This document shows, in pieces, positions 55,839-64,000 of a stretch of 64,000 bases of DNA. Source of the stretch: Sulfopaludibacter sp963835555. GTDB taxonomy: Bacteria; Acidobacteriota; Terriglobia; Bryobacterales; Bryobacteraceae. A model generated the notes under the pieces. The model did not search any database. It saw nothing but the letters and a program-made list of their open reading frames with translations, and was not told the origin of the DNA. The stretch lies in the NCBI GenBank assembly GCA_963835555.1, contig CAWIGC010000036.1, positions 133,432 through 197,431 on the forward strand. Reading direction: 5' to 3'. A program made the position numbers and the translations under genes. Positions within the stretch are counted from its first letter, which is position 1. Each line of letters begins with the position of its first letter.

Positions 55839-56999
55839 ATGTCTGAACGTCTCTACTACACCGATTCCTATTTGCGCGATTTCTCCGCGCGCGTGATCGA
55901 AACTTCACCGGACGGCCGGGTGGTTTACCTGGACCGGACCGCGTTCTATCCTACTTCGGGCGGACAGCCGTTCGATCTCGGCACCATCGGCGGAATCGCC
56001 GTGACCGAGGTCTACGATGAGGAGGAGCGCGTTGCCCACAGGGTCGCCGCGCCTGTCGCCGCCGGGCCCGTCGCATGTGCCATCGATTGGCGGCGCCGTT
56101 TCGATCATATGCAGCAGCACACTGGACAGCATCTGCTTTCGGCCGTCTTCGAGGAGTTGTTTCGCCTGAAGACGGTGAGCTTCCACATGGGCGTTGACAG
56201 CTCCACCATCGATCTGGAAGGCGGCGCGGTGGATGCGCGCGTGCTGGCCGATACCGAGCGGCGCGTCAACGAGGCAATCTGGGAGAATCGTCCGGTGGCG
56301 GTGCAGTTCGAGCATGCCGCGGAAGTCCAGGGGCTTCGCAAGCCCTCGGATCGCGAAGGCACGCTGCGCATCGTCTCTATCGAAGGTGTGGACCGCAGCG
56401 CGTGCGGCGGCACCCATGTGCGGGCTACCGGAGAAATTGGCGCCGTGCTGCTGCGCAAGGTGGAAAAGGTACGGCAGAGTTCGCGCGTGGAATTCCTCTG
56501 CGGAGGCCGCGCCATCTGCCGCGCCCGCGCCGATTACGACGCTCTATCGCGTACCGCGCAGCTTTTTTCAGCGCCGCTGGACGAGGTGCCGGGCATGGTC
56601 GCCGCGGCACAGGAGACGGCGCGCGCCGGGGAGAAGGCCCGTCGCAAACTGGAACTCGATCTGGCGGCGTACCAGGGGCGGGAGCTGTACACGGCCACCG
56701 CGCCCGGGGCCGGCGGGATTCGCCGCGTTTCGCGGCGGGCCGAGCGTGGCAATCTGGAGGAGTTGCGCGCCATCGCGCAAAACTTCACGGCAGGATCGAA
56801 GGCTGTTTTCGTGGCGGCTCTACAGGATCCCGCGTCCATCCTGCTGGCCGTGTCCGAAGATGCGGGAATCGATGCCGGCAAGGTGCTGAAGGCTGCTCTC
56901 ACCGCTCATGGCGGACGTGGCGGCGGTACCGCGCGCATCGCGCAGGGCAGCGTTGGCGATGCCGCCCGGCTGGACGCAATACTGGCGGAACTAAGCTAG
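55839..56999 (+). CDS. alanyl-tRNA editing protein (AlaX-like with DHHA1 domain)
   Basis: A 386-residue trans-editing protein that clears mischarged Ser- or Gly-tRNA(Ala). The N-terminal beta-barrel (FYPTSGGQPFDLG) is followed by the editing zinc site HTGQH (His94, His98) and CGGTH (Cys189, His193), and the C-terminal DHHA1 domain ends with GGRGGGTARIAQGSV. The long form with DHHA1 resembles AlaX-L. It starts 9 bases after the VWA gene and may be read through from the MoxR operon. It overlaps the convergent VOC gene by 4 bases. Confidence 0.93.
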   Translation: MSERLYYTDSYLRDFSARVIETSPDGRVVYLDRTAFYPTSGGQPFDLGTIGGIAVTEVYDEEERVAHRVAAPVAAGPVACAIDWRRRFDHMQQHTGQHLLSAVFEELFRLKTVSFHMGVDSSTIDLEGGAVDARVLADTERRVNEAIWENRPVAVQFEHAAEVQGLRKPSDREGTLRIVSIEGVDRSACGGTHVRATGEIGAVLLRKVEKVRQSSRVEFLCGGRAICRARADYDALSRTAQLFSAPLDEVPGMVAAAQETARAGEKARRKLELDLAAYQGRELYTATAPGAGGIRRVSRRAERGNLEELRAIAQNFTAGSKAVFVAALQDPASILLAVSEDAGIDAGKVLKAALTAHGGRGGGTARIAQGSVGDAARLDAILAELS

Positions 57000-57376
57000 C
57001 TGTCTCCCCGGAAATCGTAGAAGACCCGAATGAGGTTACCGTCCAGATCGGCCGCGATAAACTCGCGCAGTTTCCACGGTTTGTCCTCGGGCTCGGAAAC
57101 GATCTTGGCTTGCGCGGACTTCCACTCGGCGTAGAGTTCGTCCACCTCAGCCTTGCTCTCGAGATTGAGCCAGAAAAGTATCGGGCCGGTATTGCCGTAG
57201 GACTCGCGGAAGGAGCGGTTGGTGATAAACAGCCTGCAATTGCCCCTTGAAATGCCTGCGATGCCGCCCTGGTCGTCTCCCCAATCCATGGTGAAGCCCA
57301 GCGAGTTGACATAGTAAGCCGCGGCTTTGGAGACGTTGGCCGCGGGAATTTCCGGGACAGGAGTGGGGAACATCAT
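56996..57376 (-). CDS. VOC family protein (bleomycin-resistance-like)
   Basis: A 126-residue single-domain VOC protein: VPEIPAANVSKAAAYYVNSL with LGFTMDWGDDQGGIAG at the start, FWLNLESKAEVDELYAEWKS in the centre and FIAADLDGNLIRVFYDF at the end. Typical His/Glu metal ligands are mostly missing (for example GNLIRVF in place of GNxxEL), so a binding rather than enzymatic role is plausible. The ATG is doubled (MM). It overlaps the alanyl-tRNA editing gene tail to tail. Confidence 0.8.
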   Translation of the reverse strand: MMFPTPVPEIPAANVSKAAAYYVNSLGFTMDWGDDQGGIAGISRGNCRLFITNRSFRESYGNTGPILFWLNLESKAEVDELYAEWKSAQAKIVSEPEDKPWKLREFIAADLDGNLIRVFYDFRGDS

Positions 57377-57397
57377 GGGTTTTTGGCTTCAGGCATC

Positions 57398-59401
57398 TTA
57401 GTTCGTTGGCGACCAGTGAGCCGCAGTTGCCATCGTCTTCTTGGCGGCTTCGTCCATGAACGTGCGGGCCTGCTGCCAGTTTTCGGCGCTTAGGTTGGCG
57501 GGCTTCCGCTCCGGCGCAAAGAAGGCCGGCAGATACTCGCGCAGCCTGCGCGCCGCGGCAGTGATGGTGGCGGCTTCCGGCTTATGCGGATTAGTCAGTA
57601 ACTGGCCGCTCACGGTAGTCAGATAGAGGACGTTCAGAATCTCGGTCGGCCCATCGGCCGGGTCCGGAAAGGTCCGCTCCAGGCCCTTGGCCAGCAGTTT
57701 CGCGCCCTCTTCCACAACTTTGTCGGGATGATTCAATTTGCTGAAGACCTGCATGTACAGGACGCGGCGCTCGTCTTCGTAATCCGAATCGCGATAGCGG
57801 CGGGACCAGTTATCGAGGTCCACGAGTTGTTTGGCTGGGTCGGCGGCGTCTTTCAGCACCTGGTTATAGCTGGCGCGTTCGCCATCGTCGCGCGGCCGCT
57901 TCGGCTTCAGGATGGGCGGTTGGGGCCTCCCCGAGGTAGTTCCGCCTCTGCCCGCCGATTGGGGCGGCGCGGGTGAGGCCGGGACAGGCGTCGAGGTTTT
58001 GGGCGGCTGCGCCGGCTTCTTCACGCCACCCGAGGTGGTCATACTGAAAGTTCCCGCAAGCACCGGATAGGGTACGGCGTAGGGCACAGCCACCTGCTCC
58101 GGGTCGGCCGGCGGATTGTTGATGACCACGACCGGCGGAGGCGGCGCAGGAGTAATCACGATGGTTGGCTGGGGCGGCGGCGGGTCGCCGAAGTCCTGAA
58201 AGCTCACGCCTCTTAGCGATGGCACAATCCGCGTGCTGCCGGCCTTCACCACCGGCCGTAGGGCATCCAGTCGCGCCGTGACGAAGGAAGGCGAGGGAAG
58301 CGACGACAGAAACACCGCGGCGGTGAGCGCTTCCTTGGGACGATCCTTGAATCCGGCCGGGTCGATGGCCCCGGCTTCGGCGGTAAACGCGGCCCATGTG
58401 GTGTGCACGTTCAGGAACTCCTGCGGCTGTGCGGGCGGCTCCCATTGTTCGCCGGGGGCCAGCGGTCCCCACCCGGCGATCTTCTGCCCGCGCATCCAAT
58501 ACACGTCGCCTGGTTTAAATACCTGGCTGACCGAAGGGATCCAGATCCAGCCCAGCTCACTGGTGCGTGTCCACCGGCCGTAATGGAACGGCAGCCAGCC
58601 CCACGAGTCGCTGCTGATCCAGGTGTAGCCCATGGCGTAATACCAGCGCCAGCGGCCGTTCTGAAAGGGTACCCAGCCCGCCGCCGCTTTGGGCTGCCAG
58701 ACGGTACCGTAGGCGTCGGTCTCGATCCACTGGCCCGCCGCGTCCAGATCGGCCAGACCGTACCGCTCCATCACGTGCCCTGCGCTGGCGGGCGAGGCCA
58801 GCGCTTTGTCACGCTCGGTGTTCCAGGTGTCGAGGGCCATTTCGGCCACTCCGTGATCCAGCACGAAACGCGCGGGATTCTCCGGCTCCACGCGGGTGTA
58901 CTGCCCCTGCACCAGGTCGATCTCGGCGGTGGGCGAGGAAAATCGTGCCGACCCTTCGAGTATGGAAAGCCGCGTCCATGCCGTTTCGGCTTCCAGGCGG
59001 ATGCGCGCTCTCTTGACCAGGATCACCTGCATGCCGGGTGCGGCCAGCGTCAAGGCGTCTCTGCCCTGCGGACGTCCGGTGAAGTAGGCCACCCCGTGAT
59101 CCAGGGAAATCAGCGTGACTCGCTGGCCGGTGGAAAGCTGGGAGTAATCGGACAACTCGCCTTGCGACTCGGGGCCGAGGCGGCAGACGCCGCCATCGTC
59201 CAGTTCAATTTCGACGCGCGCGCCGGCGCCGGTGCGAACCCAGGCCGATTCCGGCAAAGGCAGGTTCCGCTCCGCCGGCATCCAGTCATCCGCCGGGTGA
59301 AGCTGCACCTCCACCGGGCCCGAAAACTCGCCCAGTCGGGCGTACCGTACCTGCCCCGCGAAGAGCGCCGCGGGAATCAACAAGAGGGTGAGCCGTTTCA
59401 T
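57398..59401 (-). CDS. secreted FecR-domain / DUF6600 protein
   Basis: A 667-residue exported protein. Signal peptide MKRLTLLLIPAALFAGQ; FecR-like beta-domain (SAWVRTGAGARVEIELDDGG, LEGSARFSSPTAEIDLVQGQ); then the Trp-rich DUF6600 repeat region (VPFQNGRWRWYYAMGYTWIS, WLPFHYGRWTRTSELGWIWI, MRGQKIAGWGPLAPGEQW). The last third is Pro-rich and then helical with an Asp/Arg-rich segment. Common in Acidobacteria and other soil bacteria; function unknown. Its promoter region is shared with rnr in a 61-bp divergent gap. Confidence 0.83.
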   Translation of the reverse strand: MKRLTLLLIPAALFAGQVRYARLGEFSGPVEVQLHPADDWMPAERNLPLPESAWVRTGAGARVEIELDDGGVCRLGPESQGELSDYSQLSTGQRVTLISLDHGVAYFTGRPQGRDALTLAAPGMQVILVKRARIRLEAETAWTRLSILEGSARFSSPTAEIDLVQGQYTRVEPENPARFVLDHGVAEMALDTWNTERDKALASPASAGHVMERYGLADLDAAGQWIETDAYGTVWQPKAAAGWVPFQNGRWRWYYAMGYTWISSDSWGWLPFHYGRWTRTSELGWIWIPSVSQVFKPGDVYWMRGQKIAGWGPLAPGEQWEPPAQPQEFLNVHTTWAAFTAEAGAIDPAGFKDRPKEALTAAVFLSSLPSPSFVTARLDALRPVVKAGSTRIVPSLRGVSFQDFGDPPPPQPTIVITPAPPPPVVVINNPPADPEQVAVPYAVPYPVLAGTFSMTTSGGVKKPAQPPKTSTPVPASPAPPQSAGRGGTTSGRPQPPILKPKRPRDDGERASYNQVLKDAADPAKQLVDLDNWSRRYRDSDYEDERRVLYMQVFSKLNHPDKVVEEGAKLLAKGLERTFPDPADGPTEILNVLYLTTVSGQLLTNPHKPEAATITAAARRLREYLPAFFAPERKPANLSAENWQQARTFMDEAAKKTMATAAHWSPTN

Positions 59402-59450
59402 GACACCTACCCGCCAATGTTGACGAGCATACCTCTGTAAGCGTTGTAAG

Positions 59451-59456
59451 TAAAAT
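59451..59456 (+). promoter_or_regulatory. -10 box TAAAAT, leaderless-type
   Basis: TAAAAT ends 6 bases before the GTG of rnr with no ribosome binding site between. A TTGACG lies 25 bases upstream, too far for a standard -35. Confidence 0.45.
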
Positions 59457-59462
59457 CAAAGA

Positions 59463-61796
59463 GTGACGGACGCCGTCCTTTTGGACCACATTGCGGGCCT
59501 GCCCCATGCCAAGGCCAATTTTAAACAGCTCGTTCGGGAGTTCGGGACGAAGGGCGGCGAGCGTGCCGGCCTGGAATCCGCGCTCGCCCGCCTGACCGCG
59601 CGCGGCGACCTGATCGAGCTGCGCTCCGGTCACTTTGCCGTCACGGCGCGCAGCCGCGAATTCGCGGTGGGCCGCCTCAACATGCACAGGGAAGGCTACG
59701 GCTTCCTCATTTCGGATCACCCCATCGAGCGTCTCAACGGCGACATCTTCATTCCGCCCGATTCGGCCGCCAAGGCCATGCATGGCGACAGGGTGGTGGT
59801 GCGCATCGCCCGCATCGAAGCCGACGGCCGGGCGGACGGGGAGATCGTCAAGGTGCTGCGCCGCGCCAATCCGCTGGTGGTCGGCGAATTTCACATCGGG
59901 CGGCGCGGGTGCTACGTGGTGCCTCATGACGACCGCATCCAGCAGTGGATCGAGATTCCCGAGGGCATGGAGTTTCCGCCGGAGACGGTGCCGGTGGACC
60001 GCATCGGTGTGACCGCGCCGAAGGTCGATTCGGTGGAAGATCTCAACGGGATGGTGGTCAACGTGGAACTGCTGGAATTCCCGGAGAAGGGCAGCAGCCC
60101 GGTGGGCCGCGTGATGGAGATTCTGGGCCGGCCCGACGATTTTGGCGTGGATGTCGAAATCGTCATTCGCAAACATCACCTGCCGCACCAGTTCCCGCCT
60201 GAGGTCCTGGAGCAGGCGCAGGCCGTGCCCTCCGTAATTACCTCCGCCGAGTTGGAGGGCCGCCGCGATTTCCGCCCGCTGGATATCGTGACCATTGACG
60301 GCGAAACGGCGCGCGATTTCGACGACGCCGTGTGGGTGGATCGCCTGCCCAACGGCAACTATGCCCTGCAGGTCCACATCGCCGATGTCAGCCACTACGT
60401 GCGCCCGGGCACCCCCATCGACTCCGAAGCCCGCCTGCGCGGCACCAGCGTCTACTTTCCCGATCGCGCCGTCCCCATGCTGCCCTTCGAGCTGTCCACC
60501 AATATCTGCTCACTGGTGCCGCAGTCCGACCGGCTGGTGCTATCCGCGCTGCTCGAAATCGATCACCAGGGCGAAGTCGCCGGCCAGGAGTTCACCGCCG
60601 GCGTTATCCGCAGCGTGGAGCGGATGACGTATACCAATGTTCACCTGCTGCTGGAAGGCGATGCCGGGTTGCGGGACCGCTACCGCCCGCTGGTGAAGCG
60701 CTTCGAACTGATGCAGGAACTGGCGCTGATTCTGAACCGCAAGCGGGTGCGCCGCGGTTCCATCGATTTCGATCTGCCCGAGCCGCTCATCGAATTCGAC
60801 GAGTGGGGCGCCATGACCGGCGTTTCCCGCGCGCCCCGCAACATAGCCCACCGCCTGATTGAAGAGTTCATGCTGGCCGCCAATGAAGCCGTGGCGGCGC
60901 ATCTGGAAGCAGCCGGCATCGCTTCGATTTACCGCATTCACGAATTGCCCGATCCGCGCCGCGTGCTGGAATTCGAAGAGGTGGCGGCGCACTTCGGGCA
61001 TTCGCTGGGCGTGGGCGCGATTCCGGTGAAGAAGTTCGGCTACACCGATAAGCGGCGCGACGGCAGCAAACAGCGGAAGGAAATCGTTTTGCCGGGCCAG
61101 ACCAATATTTCGTCGCGGCACTATCAGAAGCTGGTCGCCAAAATCGAAGGCAAACCCGAAGAGCGCATCCTGAGCTACCTGATGCTGCGCTCCTTGCGGC
61201 AAGCGCGCTACCACGTGGACAACGCCGGCCACTTCGCCCTGGCGGCCGGGAGTTACACGCATTTCACGTCGCCCATCCGCCGCTATCCCGATCTGGAGAT
61301 TCACCGCCTGCTGCGCGGCGTGATGGAAAACCGCATCGCATCCTTGCCGCAGGAGCCGGAACTGCGCGCCATTGCCGAAGAGTGCTCGCAATCCGAGCGG
61401 CACGCCGCCGATGCCGAGCGCGAACTGGTGGAGTGGAAAAAGGTGAAGTTCATGGCCGAGCGCGTGGGCCAGGATTTTGACGCCCTGATCATCAGCACCG
61501 CCAAATACGGCCTCTTCGTCGAACTGGCCGAACTGTTTATCGAGGGCCTGGTGCCTATCGACACCCTGCCCGGCGACCAGTACACTTATCAGGAGAACAT
61601 TCGCAAGATCGTGGGCCGGCGCACCCGCCGTGAGTTTTCCATCGGCGACCAGGTGCGCGTGGTGCTCGATCGCGTGGATGCTAACGAACGGAAGCTGCAG
61701 TTTTCAATTCTGGAAGATGAAACTCCTCGACCCAAGCGAGCTGGCGGAAATCCCCGGCGGAACGTTTCTCATGGGACAAAACGACGGCCGCGATGA
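59463..61796 (+). CDS. rnr: ribonuclease R
   Basis: A 777-residue 3'-5' exoribonuclease of the RNB family that degrades structured RNA. Order: N-terminal helix-turn-helix/OB region (FAVGRLNMHREGYGFLISDH), RNB catalytic domain with the acidic cluster GETARDFDDAVWVD around residues 280-293, RNB core YTHFTSPIRRYPDLEIHRLL, then an S1 domain (ALIISTAKYGLFVELAELFI) and a short basic tail (PKRAGGNPRRNVSHGTKRR). The start is GTG 59463. The final 80 bases are shared, in another frame, with the next gene. Confidence 0.94.
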   Translation: MTDAVLLDHIAGLPHAKANFKQLVREFGTKGGERAGLESALARLTARGDLIELRSGHFAVTARSREFAVGRLNMHREGYGFLISDHPIERLNGDIFIPPDSAAKAMHGDRVVVRIARIEADGRADGEIVKVLRRANPLVVGEFHIGRRGCYVVPHDDRIQQWIEIPEGMEFPPETVPVDRIGVTAPKVDSVEDLNGMVVNVELLEFPEKGSSPVGRVMEILGRPDDFGVDVEIVIRKHHLPHQFPPEVLEQAQAVPSVITSAELEGRRDFRPLDIVTIDGETARDFDDAVWVDRLPNGNYALQVHIADVSHYVRPGTPIDSEARLRGTSVYFPDRAVPMLPFELSTNICSLVPQSDRLVLSALLEIDHQGEVAGQEFTAGVIRSVERMTYTNVHLLLEGDAGLRDRYRPLVKRFELMQELALILNRKRVRRGSIDFDLPEPLIEFDEWGAMTGVSRAPRNIAHRLIEEFMLAANEAVAAHLEAAGIASIYRIHELPDPRRVLEFEEVAAHFGHSLGVGAIPVKKFGYTDKRRDGSKQRKEIVLPGQTNISSRHYQKLVAKIEGKPEERILSYLMLRSLRQARYHVDNAGHFALAAGSYTHFTSPIRRYPDLEIHRLLRGVMENRIASLPQEPELRAIAEECSQSERHAADAERELVEWKKVKFMAERVGQDFDALIISTAKYGLFVELAELFIEGLVPIDTLPGDQYTYQENIRKIVGRRTRREFSIGDQVRVVLDRVDANERKLQFSILEDETPRPKRAGGNPRRNVSHGTKRRPR

Positions 61797-62373
61797 GGAG
61801 CGTCCGGCCCACCGGGTCACGGTCGCGCCGTTCCGCCTGTGCCGCCACCAGGTGACCAACGCCCAGTACGCTGCATTTCGCCCGTTTGTGTTCGCGTGTG
61901 CCGAACTTCCGGTAACCAGCGTGAGCTGGTTCGATGCGGTGGATTTCTGCGCGTGGCTGGGCCGCGAGTGGGGATTGACTGTCCGCCTGCCTGCTGAGGC
62001 CGAATGGGAATTCGCCGCGCGCGGCGGTCTGGAGCAGAAACTGTACCCGTGGGGCGACCGGCCGGTCACAGAGCGTCCGGGATATGCCGAACGCTGGCGC
62101 GAGGGTCCGGAGCCCGTGGGTGGCACCGAACCCAACGGTTACGGGCTGTTCGACATGTGCGAGAACGTTCACGAATGGTGCAGCGATTGGTACGACCCGG
62201 GCTATTACGCCGTCTCGCCGGTGGACAATCCGCAGGGTCCGGCCGCTGGCAGCCGCCGGGCTTCACGCGGGGGCGCCTGGAGGCACCAAATCAAGATCGC
62301 CCGCTGCGCCGCCCGCAGCAGCATTCCGCCCGAATTCCGCTACGCCGATTACGGCTTCCGGGTGGCTGTGTGA
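61717..62373 (+). CDS. SUMF1/FGE-sulfatase family protein
   Basis: A 218-residue protein with the C-type-lectin-like formylglycine-generating-enzyme fold: EIPGGTFLMGQNDGRDEERP, FRLCRHQVTNAQYAAF, VSWFDAVDFCAWLGREWGL, RLPAEAEWEFAARGGLEQKL, YPWGD and NGYGLFDMCENVHEWCSDWY. The late RGGAWRHQIKIARCAARS lacks the first of the two catalytic Cys found in true formylglycine-generating enzymes (RGGSWxC...), so another SUMF1 function is more likely. The ATG at 61717 lies inside rnr and is the only start that keeps the GGTFLMG motif. Confidence 0.85.
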   Translation: MKLLDPSELAEIPGGTFLMGQNDGRDEERPAHRVTVAPFRLCRHQVTNAQYAAFRPFVFACAELPVTSVSWFDAVDFCAWLGREWGLTVRLPAEAEWEFAARGGLEQKLYPWGDRPVTERPGYAERWREGPEPVGGTEPNGYGLFDMCENVHEWCSDWYDPGYYAVSPVDNPQGPAAGSRRASRGGAWRHQIKIARCAARSSIPPEFRYADYGFRVAV

Positions 62374-62656
62374 CAGTTTGGCAGTGCGGTAGCGTAGGCT
62401 CAGACAAGCAATATCTAGCGGGACGTCTTGGCTCGATCAGTGTTTGTATTACCCTTTATCACTCGCGTCCCAATTAGCTCCTTGTCCCTTCCGCCCATGT
62501 TGATAACGTTGGCCAAAGCTCCGCTCTGACCCGGAGCGCACCCGCGCTGTCGGCCCCGACCGGAATAACTGTCTCCCGCTATCTCGTCGCGCTGCTGTCC
62601 GAGTTATCTGCTCCTATGCCGTCAGGAATCAATGTCGCCTGTTTAGAATCGTTTTG
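62374..62656 (+). other. 283-bp non-coding stretch between the SUMF1 gene and the insertion sequence
   Basis: No convincing gene on either strand. It contains a GCTGCTGTCCGAG at about 62591-62603 that resembles the end of the neighbouring insertion sequence, perhaps a remnant of an earlier insertion. Confidence 0.35.
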
Positions 62657-62667
62657 CTGCTGTCCAA
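62657..62667 (+). repeat. left terminal inverted repeat of the insertion sequence
   Basis: CTGCTGTCCAA, matching the complement of 63969-63979, 20 bases beyond the transposase stop. Confidence 0.6.
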
Positions 62668-62686
62668 CTGCCTCTACCACGTGATC

Positions 62687-63850
62687 TCAAGCTGTTGCGC
62701 GTCGTCGTGCACTCCGGCCAGCGCCGGTGGCGCAGCAAAAGGCTCGTCCAGCCATGCCCACAAATCGCGAAGAAGAACAACTGCTGGCGCAGCAAAGCCG
62801 CCAAGTCGAGAGCGACCAGGCGAAACTCGATTTCATTTGCAGGTACTTCAAGACCAGCATCGCGATCAGCGCCGTCCATACCTGGGTCTTAACTGCATTG
62901 GCGCTGGTCCCCACAAACGTCTTGATTTTGCTGTCTGTTTCAGCGCCTTGAAAAACAATTCCACTTGCCAGCGGTCCTTGTAGATGGCCGCAATCGTCGA
63001 GGCTGCCAGGTGGAGCAGGTTGCTGAAGAAGACCAGGATTTCCTGACTTGTCCTCGTTCCAGTATTCGATGCGACGGAACAGCACCGGCTCCTCCTCGCC
63101 TTTCGCCAGCGCCGGCAGCGAGATGATCTGATCCTTCAGCACGTTTCCATTCTTCTGGAACCTCGCACTCCTCCACCACCGTGTAGACCGTGTTGGTTTT
63201 CATCCGCGTCACAAAGAACACGCCTTCCTGCGTCAGTTCCCGGAACCACACGAAATCGTTGTAGCCGCGATCAATCGCCAGAATCGTGCCCGGATTGAAC
63301 CGCAAGTGCGCGCTACGTTGATCTCGCTGTACTTGCCCTCCGTCACCACCGCGAACGAGGGCAAGTAGCCGTCGTGGTCCAGCAGCAGATGCAACTTGAT
63401 CGCACCCTTGGTTGCCGGAATTTCGCCCAGTCAAACATGCTCAGCGACAGGTCGATGACGCTGCCATCCAGACTCATCAGCTTGTTTTTGAAACGGAACT
63501 TCTTGCGCGCGCCCTGCCGGCTCACCAGTTCCTGGCATTTGACCAGAGTCTGCATGAACACCGTCTGGTACAACTCCCACGGCCGATTGTCGTTGGCATA
63601 GGCCAAGGTGGACTTCTTCGGCGCCACCGGATGCCCAGATGCTTCAACTGTCCCTCGCAGCACGCCAGACCCCACAAATTTCGCGCAACGAATGCGCATG
63701 CCCCACTTGGCAAAACAGCATGGCCACAAATTGGCCCCAACTGGTGAAGCCCCTGGCGTTGCGTTCGGCCTTGTGCTCCTTGACTGCCTTTTCGAACTCC
63801 CCACGCGAAAACAGCTTCAAAACCTGCGAGAAAACACTGCATACTTTCAT
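62687..63850 (-). pseudogene. IS4-family transposase with DUF4372 N-terminal domain, multiply frameshifted
   Basis: Pieces in successive frames reconstruct an IS4 transposase: MKVCSVFSQVLKLFSRGEFE and SWGQFVAMLFCQVGHAHSLR (DUF4372 domain), LMSLDGSVIDLSLSMFDWAK (first catalytic Asp region), ILAIDRGYNDFVWFRELTQE and GVFFVTRMKTNTVYTVVEE (second Asp region), and EEPVLFRRIEYWNEDKSG towards the Glu region. At least four frame changes are needed. The start at ATG 63850 gives the usual N-terminus. Frame changes may be genuine decay or sequence error. Confidence 0.8.
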
Positions 63851-63968
63851 TAGGTTGAGTCTCCTGAGGTTGAATTGGTTCTTGCTGGAACCCAATCCAG
63901 CCTATCAGGGGCTCAGCCTCTCACTGTTCCGCTGCCCTCCGCCGCCGACATCCAGTTAGCTCGCTAAT

Positions 63969-63979
63969 TTGGACAGCAG
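63969..63979 (-). repeat. right terminal inverted repeat of the insertion sequence
   Basis: TTGGACAGCAG on the plus strand, the complement of the left repeat, 118 bases upstream of the transposase start. Confidence 0.6.
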
Positions 63980-64000
63980 TGCGTGCCAATACATCTGCGG

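Larger units (their letters stand above)
62657..63979 (-). mobile_element. IS4-family insertion sequence
   Basis: The element is bounded by 11-bp perfect terminal inverted repeats: CTGCTGTCCAA at 62657-62667 and its complement TTGGACAGCAG at 63969-63979. The span of about 1.32 kb and a single transposase gene fit the IS4 family. No target-site duplication was recognised next to the repeats. The element is probably inactive as written because the transposase frame is broken. Confidence 0.65.

Overview
The window looks like chromosome from a GC-rich member of the Acidobacteriota, most probably the Bryobacterales/Candidatus Solibacter lineage. This rests on family content: a TIGR03435-type secreted protein (11155-12078), a TIGR03437-type C-terminal-domain protein (19754-20572), an ADOP-like permease (20569-22929), a large Oar-like TonB-dependent receptor (32302-35941), a PSCyt1/DUF1549/DUF1553 plus DUF1501 pair (27401-32124) and a FecR/DUF6600 protein (57398-59401). 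No rRNA, tRNA or CRISPR array was seen.

Layout. 1-2.3 kb: end of a winged-helix regulator, uppS, then a small accessory patch with a decaying PIN-like gene and a hicBA pair whose hicA is frameshifted. 2.4-13.8 kb: mostly housekeeping and stress genes (VOC protein, TIM-barrel epimerase, DUF5996, UBP zinc finger, DUF1080, glycogen phosphorylase, pirin, DJ-1/PfpI, ferritin-VIT iron exporter MbfA, methyltransferase, GNAT). 13.8-19.7 kb: a minus-strand chain purQ-purL-purF-hutH with overlapping or touching ends. 19.8-24.2 kb: a coupled trio TIGR03437 protein, ADOP permease, PDZ-hydrolase. 24.2-27.2 kb: DUF2061, an HExxH protein and two tandem beta-propeller paralogues. 27.4-32.1 kb: the cytochrome/DUF1501 pair, badly frameshifted. 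32.3-36.9 kb: TonB receptor, an SRPBCC stub and a secreted protein.

The most interesting block is 36.9-46.4 kb on the minus strand. It is a seven-gene set: two DUF1989 proteins (UAAP1/UAAP2), a biotin-dependent urea/guanidine carboxylase, allophanate hydrolase and a complete ABC importer. Systems of this composition have been biochemically reassigned from urea to guanidine catabolism. Here guanidine or urea would be imported, carboxylated, deiminated by the DUF1989 pair and hydrolysed to ammonia and CO2. No guanidine riboswitch could be recognised in front of it. 46.7-49.4 kb: toast-rack lipoprotein, TrpB2 and a small membrane protein. 49.5-55.8 kb: a MoxR-DUF58-BatA-like-VWA operon. 55.8-62.4 kb: alanyl-tRNA editing protein, VOC protein, DUF6600 protein, RNase R and an overlapping SUMF1-family protein. 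62.7-64.0 kb: a frameshifted IS4-family insertion sequence with 11-bp terminal inverted repeats.

Two window-wide patterns stand out. First, about ten starts have a TANNNT -10-like hexamer 6-9 nt before the start codon and no Shine-Dalgarno, which points to leaderless transcription. Second, many conserved long genes are broken by single-base indels, of which I resolved 12 insertions and 3 deletions. This looks more like sequence error than gene decay, so such genes are annotated as whole genes with the break points given.
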